DNA of 9,636 nt. Origin: Bdellovibrio sp. (GTDB lineage: Bacteria > Bdellovibrionota > Bdellovibrionia > Bdellovibrionales > Bdellovibrionaceae). The notes beneath the pieces were generated by a model that was given only the letters and a program-made list of their open reading frames with translations, ran no database searches and was not told the DNA's origin. Every line of letters starts with the position of its first letter. The stretch's first letter is position 1. Shown here in pieces: positions 4,456-9,636 of the stretch. The stretch covers positions 1 through 9,636 of the forward strand of contig PSRN01000033.1 in the NCBI GenBank assembly GCA_003176075.1, given 5' to 3'. Both the position numbers and the translations under genes were made by a program.

Positions 4456-5106
4456 CTAAGCCCGCTTTTCTTTAGTAACAAGATCCATAATCAAAAACGT
4501 ATATTCGGGCTGCATTTGATCATTCCAATAGACTTGATTCAAACGTACCCAATCAGGTCGTGCCCAACGATACAATCGCATCGCCCACTGACCATATAAG
4601 TAACAAACCGCCACAGTCTGATTTTGTTCATTGTGGTTTCGAATGAATAAATCGAGCACTAAGAATAGACAAGCGATCGGAAGAAACCAATAGAGATACC
4701 AGAAGTTCCCCGCGAGGATCAGCGCGCCGATATGATTAGGTGCCAGTGGATCGGCAAAGTCTGGGAACCGCTTCGTGGTCCCCGGCAAACCTTCTTCAAA
4801 GTTTTGGCAAAAAAAGCATCGTTTGGCATGACTCCAAAACACGCGACGAACCACATCGATGTGGCCTTGTTTGTGGAGGCCCGCGATCATGGGTAACAAT
4901 TGATCCCGCGTGTAGTTCCAAGGATTGCTGGTGGAAGCATCTTGCTTTGGATGTCTGCAAAGTAATCCAGGTTGAATTTCATATTGACTGAGATCCGGCG
5001 CTTTGGGGTAATCAGTGATTGCGAGCATTCCCGCTCTTACTGATGAATCTCCCCCTGAGCCCCAGTGATCTATAGGCAAACCATAACTATCTAAATCAAT
5101 TCCCAT
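4456..5106 (-). CDS. Predicted membrane-anchored phage protein of unknown function
   Basis: 216 residues from ATG 5106 with AGGAGA 8 nt upstream; the start overlaps the end of the HNH-AP2 gene by 16 nt. Residues 1-120 look like a soluble domain with Asp/Gly/Pro-rich loops and conserved-looking blocks (DSYGLPIDHWGSGGDSS near the start, NPWNYTRDQLLPMIAGL at 61-77). Residues about 126-156 are strongly hydrophobic and aromatic, long enough for one or two membrane passes, followed by a charged segment and an aromatic C-terminal region to 216. C97 and C100 form a CFFC pair at the edge of the soluble domain. The protein resembles conserved hypothetical proteins of tailed phages from Gram-negative hosts; no activity is established that I can name. 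Confidence 0.8.
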   Translation of the reverse strand: MGIDLDSYGLPIDHWGSGGDSSVRAGMLAITDYPKAPDLSQYEIQPGLLCRHPKQDASTSNPWNYTRDQLLPMIAGLHKQGHIDVVRRVFWSHAKRCFFCQNFEEGLPGTTKRFPDFADPLAPNHIGALILAGNFWYLYWFLPIACLFLVLDLFIRNHNEQNQTVAVCYLYGQWAMRLYRWARPDWVRLNQVYWNDQMQPEYTFLIMDLVTKEKRA

Positions 5107-5558
5107 TTTATTTCTCCTGGAAAGTTTTTATGAGCATGTTCTCCGAAAAATACTTGCGCAACTCTATCATAAGCGCGTGCCGCTTCTTCTTCAGTGCCGA
5201 AGCATCCTAAGTAAAAATGTTTCTGATTTACTCCGATTTGAGCTTGCCATCTTTTTGTATCTCTCCGCCAAGTAACACCCTTGTACTTATTTTGAGTAAC
5301 CGTGACTGCCCTTAGATTTTGTCGTCGATTATCTAAACCATTGTGGTTAATATGATCAGTTTGCAATGATTTGTCAGTGATTCCGAGAATCAATCGATGA
5401 AAGTATCCTAAGCGTCGATGAAGAACATAGTTACAATTGGGACGTTTATGAATCTTCCATTTGTGAGCATCGAAAAAGGGTGCATCTTCAGCATCTATTA
5501 AAATCTCAAAAGTCTCGCCCCTCTTGTTGGTTATATATCGAAAAACAGTTTGACTCAC
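5091..5558 (-). CDS. HNH homing-type endonuclease with AP2 domain
   Basis: 155 residues from GTG 5558, which overlaps the previous stop as GTGA. An HNH_3-like nuclease core spans about 53-86 (FHRLILGI, then TDHINHNGLDNRRQNLR); H54 lies in the leading strand, D68-H69 are the likely metal and general-base positions, and N81 completes the finger. An AP2 DNA-binding domain follows (92-146: YKGVTWRRDTKRWQAQI, then FYLGCFGTEEEAARAYD and FFGEHAHKNFP). HNH-AP2 proteins are free-standing homing endonucleases widespread in phages; they cut a target in a related genome and spread by repair. This one is fitted into an overlapping gene cluster instead of sitting in an intron or disrupting a gene, so it is well settled. 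Its target cannot be read from the sequence. Confidence 0.92.
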   Translation of the reverse strand: MSQTVFRYITNKRGETFEILIDAEDAPFFDAHKWKIHKRPNCNYVLHRRLGYFHRLILGITDKSLQTDHINHNGLDNRRQNLRAVTVTQNKYKGVTWRRDTKRWQAQIGVNQKHFYLGCFGTEEEAARAYDRVAQVFFGEHAHKNFPGEIKWELI

Positions 5559-5743
5559 AATTCACCCACGAATTCATCTCCGAATTGAAGGCCATTCCTA
5601 TGCCAGTATTGAGCATCGTTTCGACTCACGAATTTCCAAATCGGCCCCCACTCTCCTTCGCAGGAGATCTCAACTTGGCCGTCGGGATAGACTATAAATA
5701 GAACGTCATCTTGTGAAAAATACCAATAGCCCGGCTGCTTCAT
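5555..5743 (-). CDS. Hypothetical small aromatic protein
   Basis: 62 residues from ATG 5743; the start overlaps the preceding stop as ATGA and its own stop overlaps the endonuclease start as GTGA. The sequence is strand-rich and aromatic (YWYFSQDDVLFIVYPDGQVE, WGPIWKFVS) with an acidic C-terminus, suggesting a small beta-rich globular protein. One cysteine, no signal peptide, no known motif. Its place in a fully overlapping cluster with 5740-5853 and 5091-5558 argues that it is a real, coupled gene. Confidence 0.68.
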   Translation of the reverse strand: MKQPGYWYFSQDDVLFIVYPDGQVEISCEGEWGPIWKFVSRNDAQYWHRNGLQFGDEFVGEL

Positions 5744-5853
5744 ATTTCCACCTCAACGCCGAACCGTTCTTCGTTAAGCCAGGCTTCACGCCACCATATT
5801 CCCCCAAGACGCCTCACCTTCCCCGATTTCTGTAGTGCTTCAATTAGTGTCAT
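5740..5853 (-). CDS. Very short hypothetical gene (37 aa)
   Basis: ATG 5853 to TGA 5740 encodes 37 residues. AGGGGG lies 6 nt upstream, inside the end of the preceding gene (14-nt overlap), and the stop overlaps the next start as ATGA, so the frame is locked between two neighbours. The peptide begins MTLIEALQKSGKVRRLGGIW and ends acidic. A helix followed by GKxVRR and a Trp-rich strand resembles the opening of many short phage proteins, but this is too short to assign. It could be a complete microprotein or the remnant of a longer one. Confidence 0.55.
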   Translation of the reverse strand: MTLIEALQKSGKVRRLGGIWWREAWLNEERFGVEVEI

Positions 5854-5992
5854 GAGTATCCCCCTGGTGTTTTGGACAAATATAATCTCCGTATCCGATA
5901 AGGTCGGCCCCGCAGCCGCATGAGTTATAGAAAACTATGCAGAGGATAAGACCAAATACAAAAAGTCCGATAGATGCTTCGATTAAAGTCAC
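5840..5992 (-). CDS. Small membrane protein with Cys-rich tail (50 aa)
   Basis: GTG 5992 to TGA 5840 encodes 50 residues. AGAGGAG sits 7 nt upstream, in the last codons of the preceding gene. Residues 6-22 (ASIGLFVFGLILCIVFY) form one hydrophobic membrane segment. The tail carries C25-G-C27, then C39-P-K-H42, which could form a zinc site or disulfides on one face of the membrane, followed by a polar end. It overlaps the next gene by 14 nt. Small single-pass proteins in such phage clusters may serve in lysis or host takeover; nothing here decides that. Confidence 0.62.
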   Translation of the reverse strand: MTLIEASIGLFVFGLILCIVFYNSCGCGADLIGYGDYICPKHQGDTHDTN

Positions 5993-5996
5993 TCAA

Positions 5997-6209
5997 TTAC
6001 TCCTCTTCATTTCTTGGTTTGCATTGTTCAAACTCAGATTCAGGATGCCCCCACACTCGACTCATAAAGGGCCTACTTTTCTTCACTTTCTTTAAAAAAG
6101 CTTGTATTTTGGGCGAAAGTTTCTGCGAACGAATCTCACGATCCAATTCATCACGGCGCGCCTTTAACTTTTCAATCCACGCATCCAGATTTTTTGTTGT
6201 TGGCCTCAT
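5997..6209 (-). CDS. Hypothetical basic helical protein
   Basis: 70 residues from ATG 6209 with AGAGGAG just upstream. Residues 8-45 are strongly helical and charged (LDAWIEKLKARRDELDREIR), probably a coiled coil, followed by a basic stretch (KKVKKSRPFMSRVWG) and an acidic end NEEE. The last codons contain the ribosome binding site of the next gene. First gene after the folded element at 6229-6461, whose right arm ends only about 20 nt before this start, so that RNA could influence its expression. No family recognised. Confidence 0.65.
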   Translation of the reverse strand: MRPTTKNLDAWIEKLKARRDELDREIRSQKLSPKIQAFLKKVKKSRPFMSRVWGHPESEFEQCKPRNEEE

Positions 6210-6228
6210 AAACTCCTCTTCATTAGGC

Positions 6229-6461
6229 GCGGTCTGACTAGTCGCGAGCTAGTTTGCCACTAAGCACGGCCTGTACCATCAGGCTCGGAAGTGGCCCGGA
6301 CTGTATTCCCACAACTCATCCGTTATGCTTAACCCTGTTTCCAGTGCATTCTTTGTGGGTCATATCCTGCGGGTCTCCGCCGTTTTTCCCCTTCGGTCTT
6401 CCGACATAGTCCCAGGAATGGTACGACAAACACCTATATTTGCTTCCCCGCCTCAGACCGC
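6229..6461 (-). ncRNA. Candidate structured RNA, 233 nt, between two genes
   Basis: No coding frame is convincing here, yet most of the stretch can be paired. A perfect 9-bp stem joins the ends (6229-6237 with 6453-6461). Inside: 6256-6261/6290-6295 enclosing 6269-6273/6280-6284; 6298-6304/6406-6412 enclosing 6308-6314/6353-6359, 6369-6372/6377-6380 and 6393-6396/6401-6404; 6415-6418/6444-6447 enclosing 6427-6432/6437-6442. A CUG-GAAA-CAG hairpin (6344-6335) has a GNRA loop only on the - strand, which is also the direction of the flanking genes, so - is preferred; one long helix pairs slightly better on +. The left arm overlaps the stop codon of the HTH gene. No known class was recognised. 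It could be a stable RNA, a leader for 5997-6209, or a processed spacer. Confidence 0.45.
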
Positions 6462-6736
6462 TAAAAATCTATTTCTTCTTCGTAAAGTTCACTATTATTC
6501 AAACGATCCAAATACCAAAACAAAGCCCAATCGAATGGTGCTGGTTCACCGAAAGCTCGGGTCTTGATTGTCTTCATTCCGAAGACCCTTCGGATCTGCT
6601 TTAGGTGCGAGTAACTAATCCCGAGTTCCACTGCCGCGGCCTTGTAAACCCCATTGTGACGCTTTAAGACCTCTTCGAGCCGAGTTTTGCTCAAGCGAAT
6701 CTTGGTACTCGGCTTCTCCTCCGCTCGCGCCCTCAT
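6461..6736 (-). CDS. Fis-type helix-turn-helix DNA-binding protein
   Basis: 91 residues from ATG 6736. This start is preferred over TTG 6766 because it overlaps the lipoprotein stop as ATGA and has AGAGG about 6 nt upstream. Residues 18-54 (TRLEEVLKRHNGVYKAAAVE, then LGISYSHLKQIRRVFGM) match the HTH_8/Fis pattern: a leading helix, a G-x-x-x-A-A turn, LGIS, and a recognition helix ending in a basic IRR. The C-terminal third is aromatic and acidic (FDWALFWYLDRL, ELYEEEIDF) and may bind a partner. It is longer than a bare HTH but shorter than Fis, so a phage-encoded regulator or packaging-type DNA-binding protein is likely. Its stop lies inside the first helix of the folded element 6229-6461. 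Confidence 0.78.
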   Translation of the reverse strand: MRARAEEKPSTKIRLSKTRLEEVLKRHNGVYKAAAVELGISYSHLKQIRRVFGMKTIKTRAFGEPAPFDWALFWYLDRLNNSELYEEEIDF

Positions 6737-6936
6737 TGGGGCCTCTGAGGCTTTTGCGACCCGCAAGATTGAAAGTAATGAGCCACTTTGTCGTCGGTGA
6801 ACCTATAGACCCGACAACCATCATATTCGAACAAATATGAAACTGAATAGGATGGATTATTGGTATTTGCAGTTTCGAGCGCTCGTTGCCCACAACTGCA
6901 GAGCACCAATCCGAAAGCCCACCAAAGCCTGTTCAT
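6733..6936 (-). CDS. Small lipoprotein
   Basis: 67 residues from ATG 6936, chosen because AGAGG is 8 nt upstream; the in-frame GTG 6945 abuts that site. MNRLWWAFGLVLCSC is a lipoprotein signal with the lipidated cysteine at 13 or 15 (LCSC fits the lipobox). The mature part contains FEYDGCRVYRFTDDKVAHYF and a second cysteine, SC58, so C41 and C58 could form a disulfide. This pattern of a Gly-Cys, VYRF and HYFxxC recalls short phage and prophage lipoproteins of the DUF4884 type, a resemblance from memory only. Coupled to the HTH gene by an ATGA overlap. It would sit in the outer membrane or periplasm of a diderm host. Confidence 0.75.
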   Translation of the reverse strand: MNRLWWAFGLVLCSCGQRALETANTNNPSYSVSYLFEYDGCRVYRFTDDKVAHYFQSCGSQKPQRPQ

Positions 6937-6960
6937 ACTCCACACCTCTTCTTAGTTCGA

Positions 6961-6990
6961 AGTATTGTCGATCGAGGCTTCTAATATCAA
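6961..6990 (-). promoter_or_regulatory. Possible promoter for the lipoprotein-HTH pair
   Basis: TTGATA (6990-6985), 18-bp spacer, AATACT (6966-6961), leftward, giving a start about 18 nt before ATG 6936. This matches the short leaders of the two AGTATTG promoters. The -10 is imperfect. A CAATACT is present here but inverted and in a different position, so it is not counted as the same motif. Confidence 0.33.
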
Positions 6991-7011
6991 GAGCTAGACT
7001 GAGACGGTGAT

Positions 7012-7734
7012 TTAGTCTTCGGATTCACTCGAGTATTTAGCTTTTAGGCCCGCGAGCCCCCCACTGGCTGCGAGCTTTGCTCGAAGTGCTGGCGAAAGTC
7101 CCACCACCGCGGGGTCGGCTTTGGCGGGCTTTGCCGGAGCGGGAGTAAATGCCTGGGCTGTTGGAATCGGATCGGCCCAAAGCTCGCTCGCTTGTGAGAC
7201 CTCATTTACAATAGGTTTACTTTCAAGTTTGGCTTGCGCTATTCGTTCTGCAGCGGCCTTAGCTTCGGCCAACTTTGAGCCATGTGGAGCCTTTGGCGCT
7301 TCGTCGCTATCGCTTTGTTCTTCTTCTGGAACCTCGGGGGCTGCGGGCTTAACCGCTGAAAACATCTCCCTTAGGGAATTCTTCTTCTCGCCACGACTTG
7401 GGGCGCTTTCTTCGTCTTCGCTCGCGCGCGCGGCCGTTAATACTTCTTCCATGGCCATGACCGATTCTAAAAGGGATTTAACCGTCGTGCGCCACTTAGA
7501 AGCAAGCGGCTCCATTACCGCGAATGTCGAGTCTCCATAAATCGGCTCCCCGTCGACTCCTTTGGATAGGATCGGTCGGTAGTTGAGGTCGCCAAATCGT
7601 CTAAAATAATCATCGAGCTTTTCCCGATCCTTTTCGAGCACCCTAGTCACGAACTCAAGACTTCGGATAATTTCATCCTTAAGCTCTTTAACCCGCTCCC
7701 GCATCTCAGTTTCGCTAAGTCTGTAATCGGGCAT
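7012..7734 (-). CDS. Hypothetical protein with helical N-terminus and disordered C-terminus
   Basis: 240 residues from ATG 7734, GGAGGA 6 nt upstream; the start overlaps the preceding gene by 20 nt. Residues 7-45 (RERVKELKDEIIRSLEFVTR onward) and 78-104 are helical; between them lies a short conserved-looking patch (NYRPILSKGVDGEPIYGD). Residues 104-210 are low in complexity, rich in Ala, Pro, Glu and Ser, as in an unstructured linker. A final helix (SPALRAKLAASGGLAGLKAKY) precedes an acidic end. The design of a helical body, flexible linker and C-terminal peptide fits an adaptor or scaffold that recruits partners. No enzyme motif or known family. The long opposite-strand frame at 7121-7540 is a shadow of its Ala/Glu codons. 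Confidence 0.8.
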   Translation of the reverse strand: MPDYRLSETEMRERVKELKDEIIRSLEFVTRVLEKDREKLDDYFRRFGDLNYRPILSKGVDGEPIYGDSTFAVMEPLASKWRTTVKSLLESVMAMEEVLTAARASEDEESAPSRGEKKNSLREMFSAVKPAAPEVPEEEQSDSDEAPKAPHGSKLAEAKAAAERIAQAKLESKPIVNEVSQASELWADPIPTAQAFTPAPAKPAKADPAVVGLSPALRAKLAASGGLAGLKAKYSSESED

Positions 7735-8194
7735 CGAGTTCCTCCAAAGTTGGCGTAATGACTTCCAAATCCAATTTGTGAAGCTTTTGGATCAGTTCCC
7801 ATGCGCTGATTTGATCAAATTTAATTTGTTCGCGATGCCCGCCCAAGGCAATGATCACCCAGTCCTGGCCATGTAGATTTCGAATCCCCACCGTATTCTC
7901 GCAGGGAACCCCCCGAAAGAACTTCCGCACCGGAATATCCAAAGGCTTTCGTTCCTTTTCGTATTGGGTCAAAAGCGTGTTTAAATAGTTTACAGCCGGA
8001 TTCAACTCCAGCATCTTAATGAACAAAGTCGATCGATTCCGGTTGAAGTCTTCGAACTTCCCCCGATACCCTAAAAGCTTCTTTCGAGCGCGTAAAACCT
8101 GGCGCAGAGCGTGTCTGCAGTCCTTGCAGTCGCGGCGCCCCTTGTAAAAGCCTTCGTCAGGCAAGATTCGAAAACAAGTCTTACAAAATTGCAT
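7715..8194 (-). CDS. Hypothetical protein with N-terminal CxxC-CxxC zinc finger
   Basis: 159 residues from ATG 8194. The N-terminus carries C4-K-T-C7 and C23-K-D-C26 around a KGRRD turn, the small zinc finger often found at the start of phage HNH and endonuclease VII-like proteins (a CxxC, P, FYK, CxxC layout). No HNH or catalytic core follows, however. Residues 27-80 are basic and helical; 85-130 contain strand-like stretches (PCENTVGIRNLHGQDWVIIA). No Shine-Dalgarno is seen, but an extended -10 box lies so close (8201-8209) that transcription would begin at or next to the ATG, suggesting a leaderless mRNA. The last 20 nt overlap the next gene. Possibly a DNA-binding partner of the 7012-7734 product; this is inference. 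Confidence 0.78.
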   Translation of the reverse strand: MQFCKTCFRILPDEGFYKGRRDCKDCRHALRQVLRARKKLLGYRGKFEDFNRNRSTLFIKMLELNPAVNYLNTLLTQYEKERKPLDIPVRKFFRGVPCENTVGIRNLHGQDWVIIALGGHREQIKFDQISAWELIQKLHKLDLEVITPTLEELDARLQT

Positions 8195-8200
8195 ACTTCA

Positions 8201-8209
8201 ATCATATCA
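8201..8209 (-). promoter_or_regulatory. Extended -10 promoter giving a leaderless mRNA
   Basis: Leftward TGATATGAT matches TGnTATAAT in all but one position. Its expected start, 7 nt on, is the A of ATG 8194. No -35 is visible. It closely resembles the TGATATACT at 1034-1042 that precedes the candidate RNA. Confidence 0.4.
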
Positions 8210-8213
8210 TGTG

Positions 8214-8301
8214 GACTCCAATGGCCCTTTACCCGTTCGATTTGGGTGCCCAGGAACCTTATGAGATTGAACCTAAACCCCCCTCCCGATTAATTGGAGT
8301 C
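8214..8301. repeat. Nine-bp inverted repeat closing an 88-nt element
   Basis: GACTCCAAT at 8214-8222 is perfectly complementary to ATTGGAGTC at 8293-8301. Inside, the - strand can form GGUUU-A-GGU with ACC-C-AAAUC (one mismatch), or the nested ACCC/GGGU pair. It lies between a terminator (8315-8335) and the extended -10 at 8201-8209, so it may be a small RNA or a DNA site for a protein. Not assigned to any known class. Confidence 0.4.
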
Positions 8302-8314
8302 TTCTATCATGATC

Positions 8315-8335
8315 AAAAAGACTTGAAGAAAAGTC
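8315..8335 (-). terminator. Rho-independent terminator after the helicase operon
   Basis: Leftward, GACTT (8335-8331), a 6-nt loop, AAGTC (8324-8320), then TTTTT (8319-8315). The stem is only 5 bp but is directly followed by the T run and lies 28 nt beyond the stop of the 8363-8668 gene. Confidence 0.5.
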
Positions 8336-8362
8336 ATGAAGATTAATAGCCAAAACCCGATT

Positions 8363-8668
8363 TCAACGAAATTCGTGCCCACGAGTTACCCCCCGTTTTA
8401 CGTTGGTTTTAAAGGCCCGGAGCGCCTTGAGCATATGCTTCTTGATGTTAGCGTGGCCTCCGACTTCGGCGATCGGAATGCGATGGTTCAATCTTTGCGT
8501 ACTGATCGCGCGAAAAGCTCCTTGAGGTCCATCGACGGCCACGAAGTAAGCGAAGGTCCTTCGTCCTTGACTCTCCGGGATACAATTCAAGGTGATCAAG
8601 ACCGGGATCGAGTGCCCGGCCGCCTTAAGTACCCCATTCCACGAAGTGATTTGAATTGTGGGCTCCAT
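8363..8668 (-). CDS. Hypothetical protein downstream of the helicase
   Basis: 101 residues from ATG 8668, which overlaps the helicase stop as TAATG; AGGAGG lies 7 nt upstream inside the helicase gene. The N-terminal part alternates strands (TIQITSWNGVLKAAGHSIPV, LITLNCI), followed by TFAYFVAVDGPQGAFRAI and a basic helical end (HMLKALRAFKTNVKRG). It reads as a small alpha/beta protein with a positively charged C-terminus, possibly binding nucleic acid alongside the helicase. No signal peptide or recognised motif. A terminator follows it, so it is the last gene of the helicase operon. Confidence 0.72.
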   Translation of the reverse strand: MEPTIQITSWNGVLKAAGHSIPVLITLNCIPESQGRRTFAYFVAVDGPQGAFRAISTQRLNHRIPIAEVGGHANIKKHMLKALRAFKTNVKRGVTRGHEFR

Positions 8669-9636
8669 TATTTTGCCTCCTTGGGAAAGTTAACATAGTG
8701 AAGTGATTGCTTCGCGCGCGTTACCGCAACGTAGGCCAAATTGTGCTCCTGTTGAAGTTGTTCTTCTGTCTTGGCGTATTTGCTTGGAAGTCTCCAAGAA
8801 TCCAAGAAGAAAACCTTTTCCGACTCAAGCCCTTTGGCCCGATGGATTGTCGAGCAAATCACGTATTTCTTGCCGGGCTTGGGGTCGAATAAATTCTTAA
8901 CTTCATTGATTAATTCCGGCACGGTTTGCGCTTGCGTAGACTCGAGCAGGCAAAGCAGACATTCATATTTGTCATCGATTGCTGACAAATCAGCGGACTT
9001 ATCTACTGCGAGCTTTTTAGCAGTCTCACGAGCGTGCCATTCTTCGAGTCTGGGCCCTAAATCATGAATTGTGCGAGCTCGGAGCTTTTTGATTAGATTT
9101 GCCAGCCCTTCTCCGATTTCCCGCCCCTCGACTCGCACCGGGACTTTTGCGGCGATAAGAAAGTAAGCCAAGCGGAGCAGCGGCGCATTGTTCCGACAAA
9201 CCACCATTACGGATTCCTCAGGATTGTAAAGCTTGATGTTGTTCGCTACCCCAGAGTCAACAACACTGCCTTCGGTAGCAGTAGGAGCCGCTTCAATGTG
9301 GGGAACGTATTGCTTTGCTTCTGCGACCACTGACTTTGGGCAACGATAAGAGATCGACAACGGCAATCGGATGCAGTTAAAGGTCTCCACAATCTTATTG
9401 AGGGAATTCGAATCGGCGCCGCGGAAGGAATAAATCGCTTGGTGCGAGTCTCCCACCGCTACCAGCCGGCCACCTTTATTCAGAGATCGCTCAAGCATTA
9501 CGTGTTGGATACTAGAAATGTCCTGAGCTTCGTCGATGAAAACCCAATCGTATTTAGGGAATTTGAGCTTATAAACCACCGGCAAATAGAGTTGATCATC
9601 AAAATCGATGATATTGGTCATTTGAATTGACCGCTT
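8668..9636 (-). CDS. UvrD-like superfamily 1A DNA helicase, C-terminal part (5' end outside window)
   Basis: The frame is open to the right edge, so the gene starts beyond it; the first internal Met is at 9621 and residues are numbered from it. Motif II VFIDEAQD (27-34), motif III GDSHQAIYSFRGA (57-69), motif IV around SYRCP (91-95), motif V CSTIHRAKGLE (about 257-267) and motif VI NLAYVAVTRAK (about 296-306) identify a UvrD/Rep/PcrA-type 3'-5' helicase that unwinds DNA with ATP. The Walker A motif must lie upstream outside the window. The protein ends soon after motif VI, without the long C-terminal extension of UvrD, and its 2B region (roughly 150-240) looks short, so it is a compact phage-type version. 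Probably acts in phage replication or recombination. It is the most upstream gene visible and ends in a TAATG overlap. Confidence 0.93.
   Translation of the reverse strand, partial: KRSIQMTNIIDFDDQLYLPVVYKLKFPKYDWVFIDEAQDISSIQHVMLERSLNKGGRLVAVGDSHQAIYSFRGADSNSLNKIVETFNCIRLPLSISYRCPKSVVAEAKQYVPHIEAAPTATEGSVVDSGVANNIKLYNPEESVMVVCRNNAPLLRLAYFLIAAKVPVRVEGREIGEGLANLIKKLRARTIHDLGPRLEEWHARETAKKLAVDKSADLSAIDDKYECLLCLLESTQAQTVPELINEVKNLFDPKPGKKYVICSTIHRAKGLESEKVFFLDSWRLPSKYAKTEEQLQQEHNLAYVAVTRAKQSLHYVNFPKEAK

Noticed and set aside
5740..5853. N-terminal likeness to DUF2829 (Tad2-type anti-Thoeris) proteins
   Set aside because: Only a short EALxxxGKxVRR-like pattern; the product is far too short and lacks the rest of the domain.
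6401..6412. GACATAGTCC on the + strand resembles the S element of group I introns, with GGACTGT (6298-6304) as an R-like partner
   Set aside because: The P3 and P4-P6 core pairings and flanking split exons could not be found; the element lies between genes.
7121..7540. 139-aa open frame on the + strand
   Set aside because: Opposite to the Ala/Glu-rich 7012-7734 gene, with Ser/Ala-only composition and no ribosome binding site; a codon-bias shadow.
8231..8247. A perfect-looking tRNA T-arm on the + strand (ACCCGTTCGATTTGGGT)
   Set aside because: No matching acceptor, D or anticodon arms lie at the proper distances on either side, and the 9-bp inverted repeat encloses it in the wrong position for a tRNA.
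1..9636. CRISPR array, insertion sequence ends, integrase or attachment site
   Set aside because: No regularly spaced direct repeats of CRISPR length, no transposase or integrase motif, and no tRNA gene were seen.

Overview
The window looks like an accessory stretch of a tailed bacteriophage or prophage. Its genes are small and tightly packed, often with ATGA, GTGA or 14-34 nt overlaps. Most have strong AGGAGG-type ribosome binding sites, and most products are short orphan proteins. Mixed in are genes common in phages: a UvrD-like helicase, a free-standing HNH-AP2 endonuclease, a PAPS-reductase-family PP-loop enzyme, a Fis-like HTH protein and a ribbon-helix-helix protein. Two small lipoproteins suggest a diderm (Gram-negative) host; this is inference. 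No structural or packaging gene can be recognised with confidence.

Layout. Positions 1-1216 read on the + strand. They hold the proline/alanine-rich C-terminus of a gene cut by the window edge (1-150), a G-poor non-coding stretch (151-430), a gene that appears broken by frameshifts at homopolymers (431-993), a weak terminator, and a candidate structured RNA (about 1050-1216) with its own extended -10 promoter. From 1221 to the right edge every gene is on the - strand and is transcribed right to left: helicase (8668-9636, 5' end outside the window), unknown gene, terminator, unknown pair with an N-terminal zinc finger (7715-8194, 7012-7734), lipoprotein plus HTH protein (6733-6936, 6461-6736), a second candidate structured RNA (6229-6461), then a seven-gene overlapping cluster (4456-6209) containing the HNH-AP2 protein. 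After a lone zinc-ribbon gene (4124-4360) come a five-gene operon (2669-4013) ending in the RHH protein, and the PAPS-reductase-family operon (1221-2579).

Regulation. The promoters in front of 3771-4013 and 1827-2579 share an identical layout: two AGTATTG direct repeats 13 bp apart, the nearer one overlapping the -35 box, then a 17-bp spacer and a -10. The RHH gene lies between them, immediately upstream of the second promoter, and is the natural candidate for the protein that reads this motif.

Three genes under 60 codons (1673-1843, 5740-5853, 5840-5992) are supported by ribosome binding sites, overlaps and protein-like content. At least six short products carry Cys/His pairs suggesting zinc binding. 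The most interesting items are the RNase-P-like RNA at 1050-1216, the 233-nt folded element at 6229-6461, and the shared promoter motif. All functional statements come from reading the sequence only; no database search was possible.
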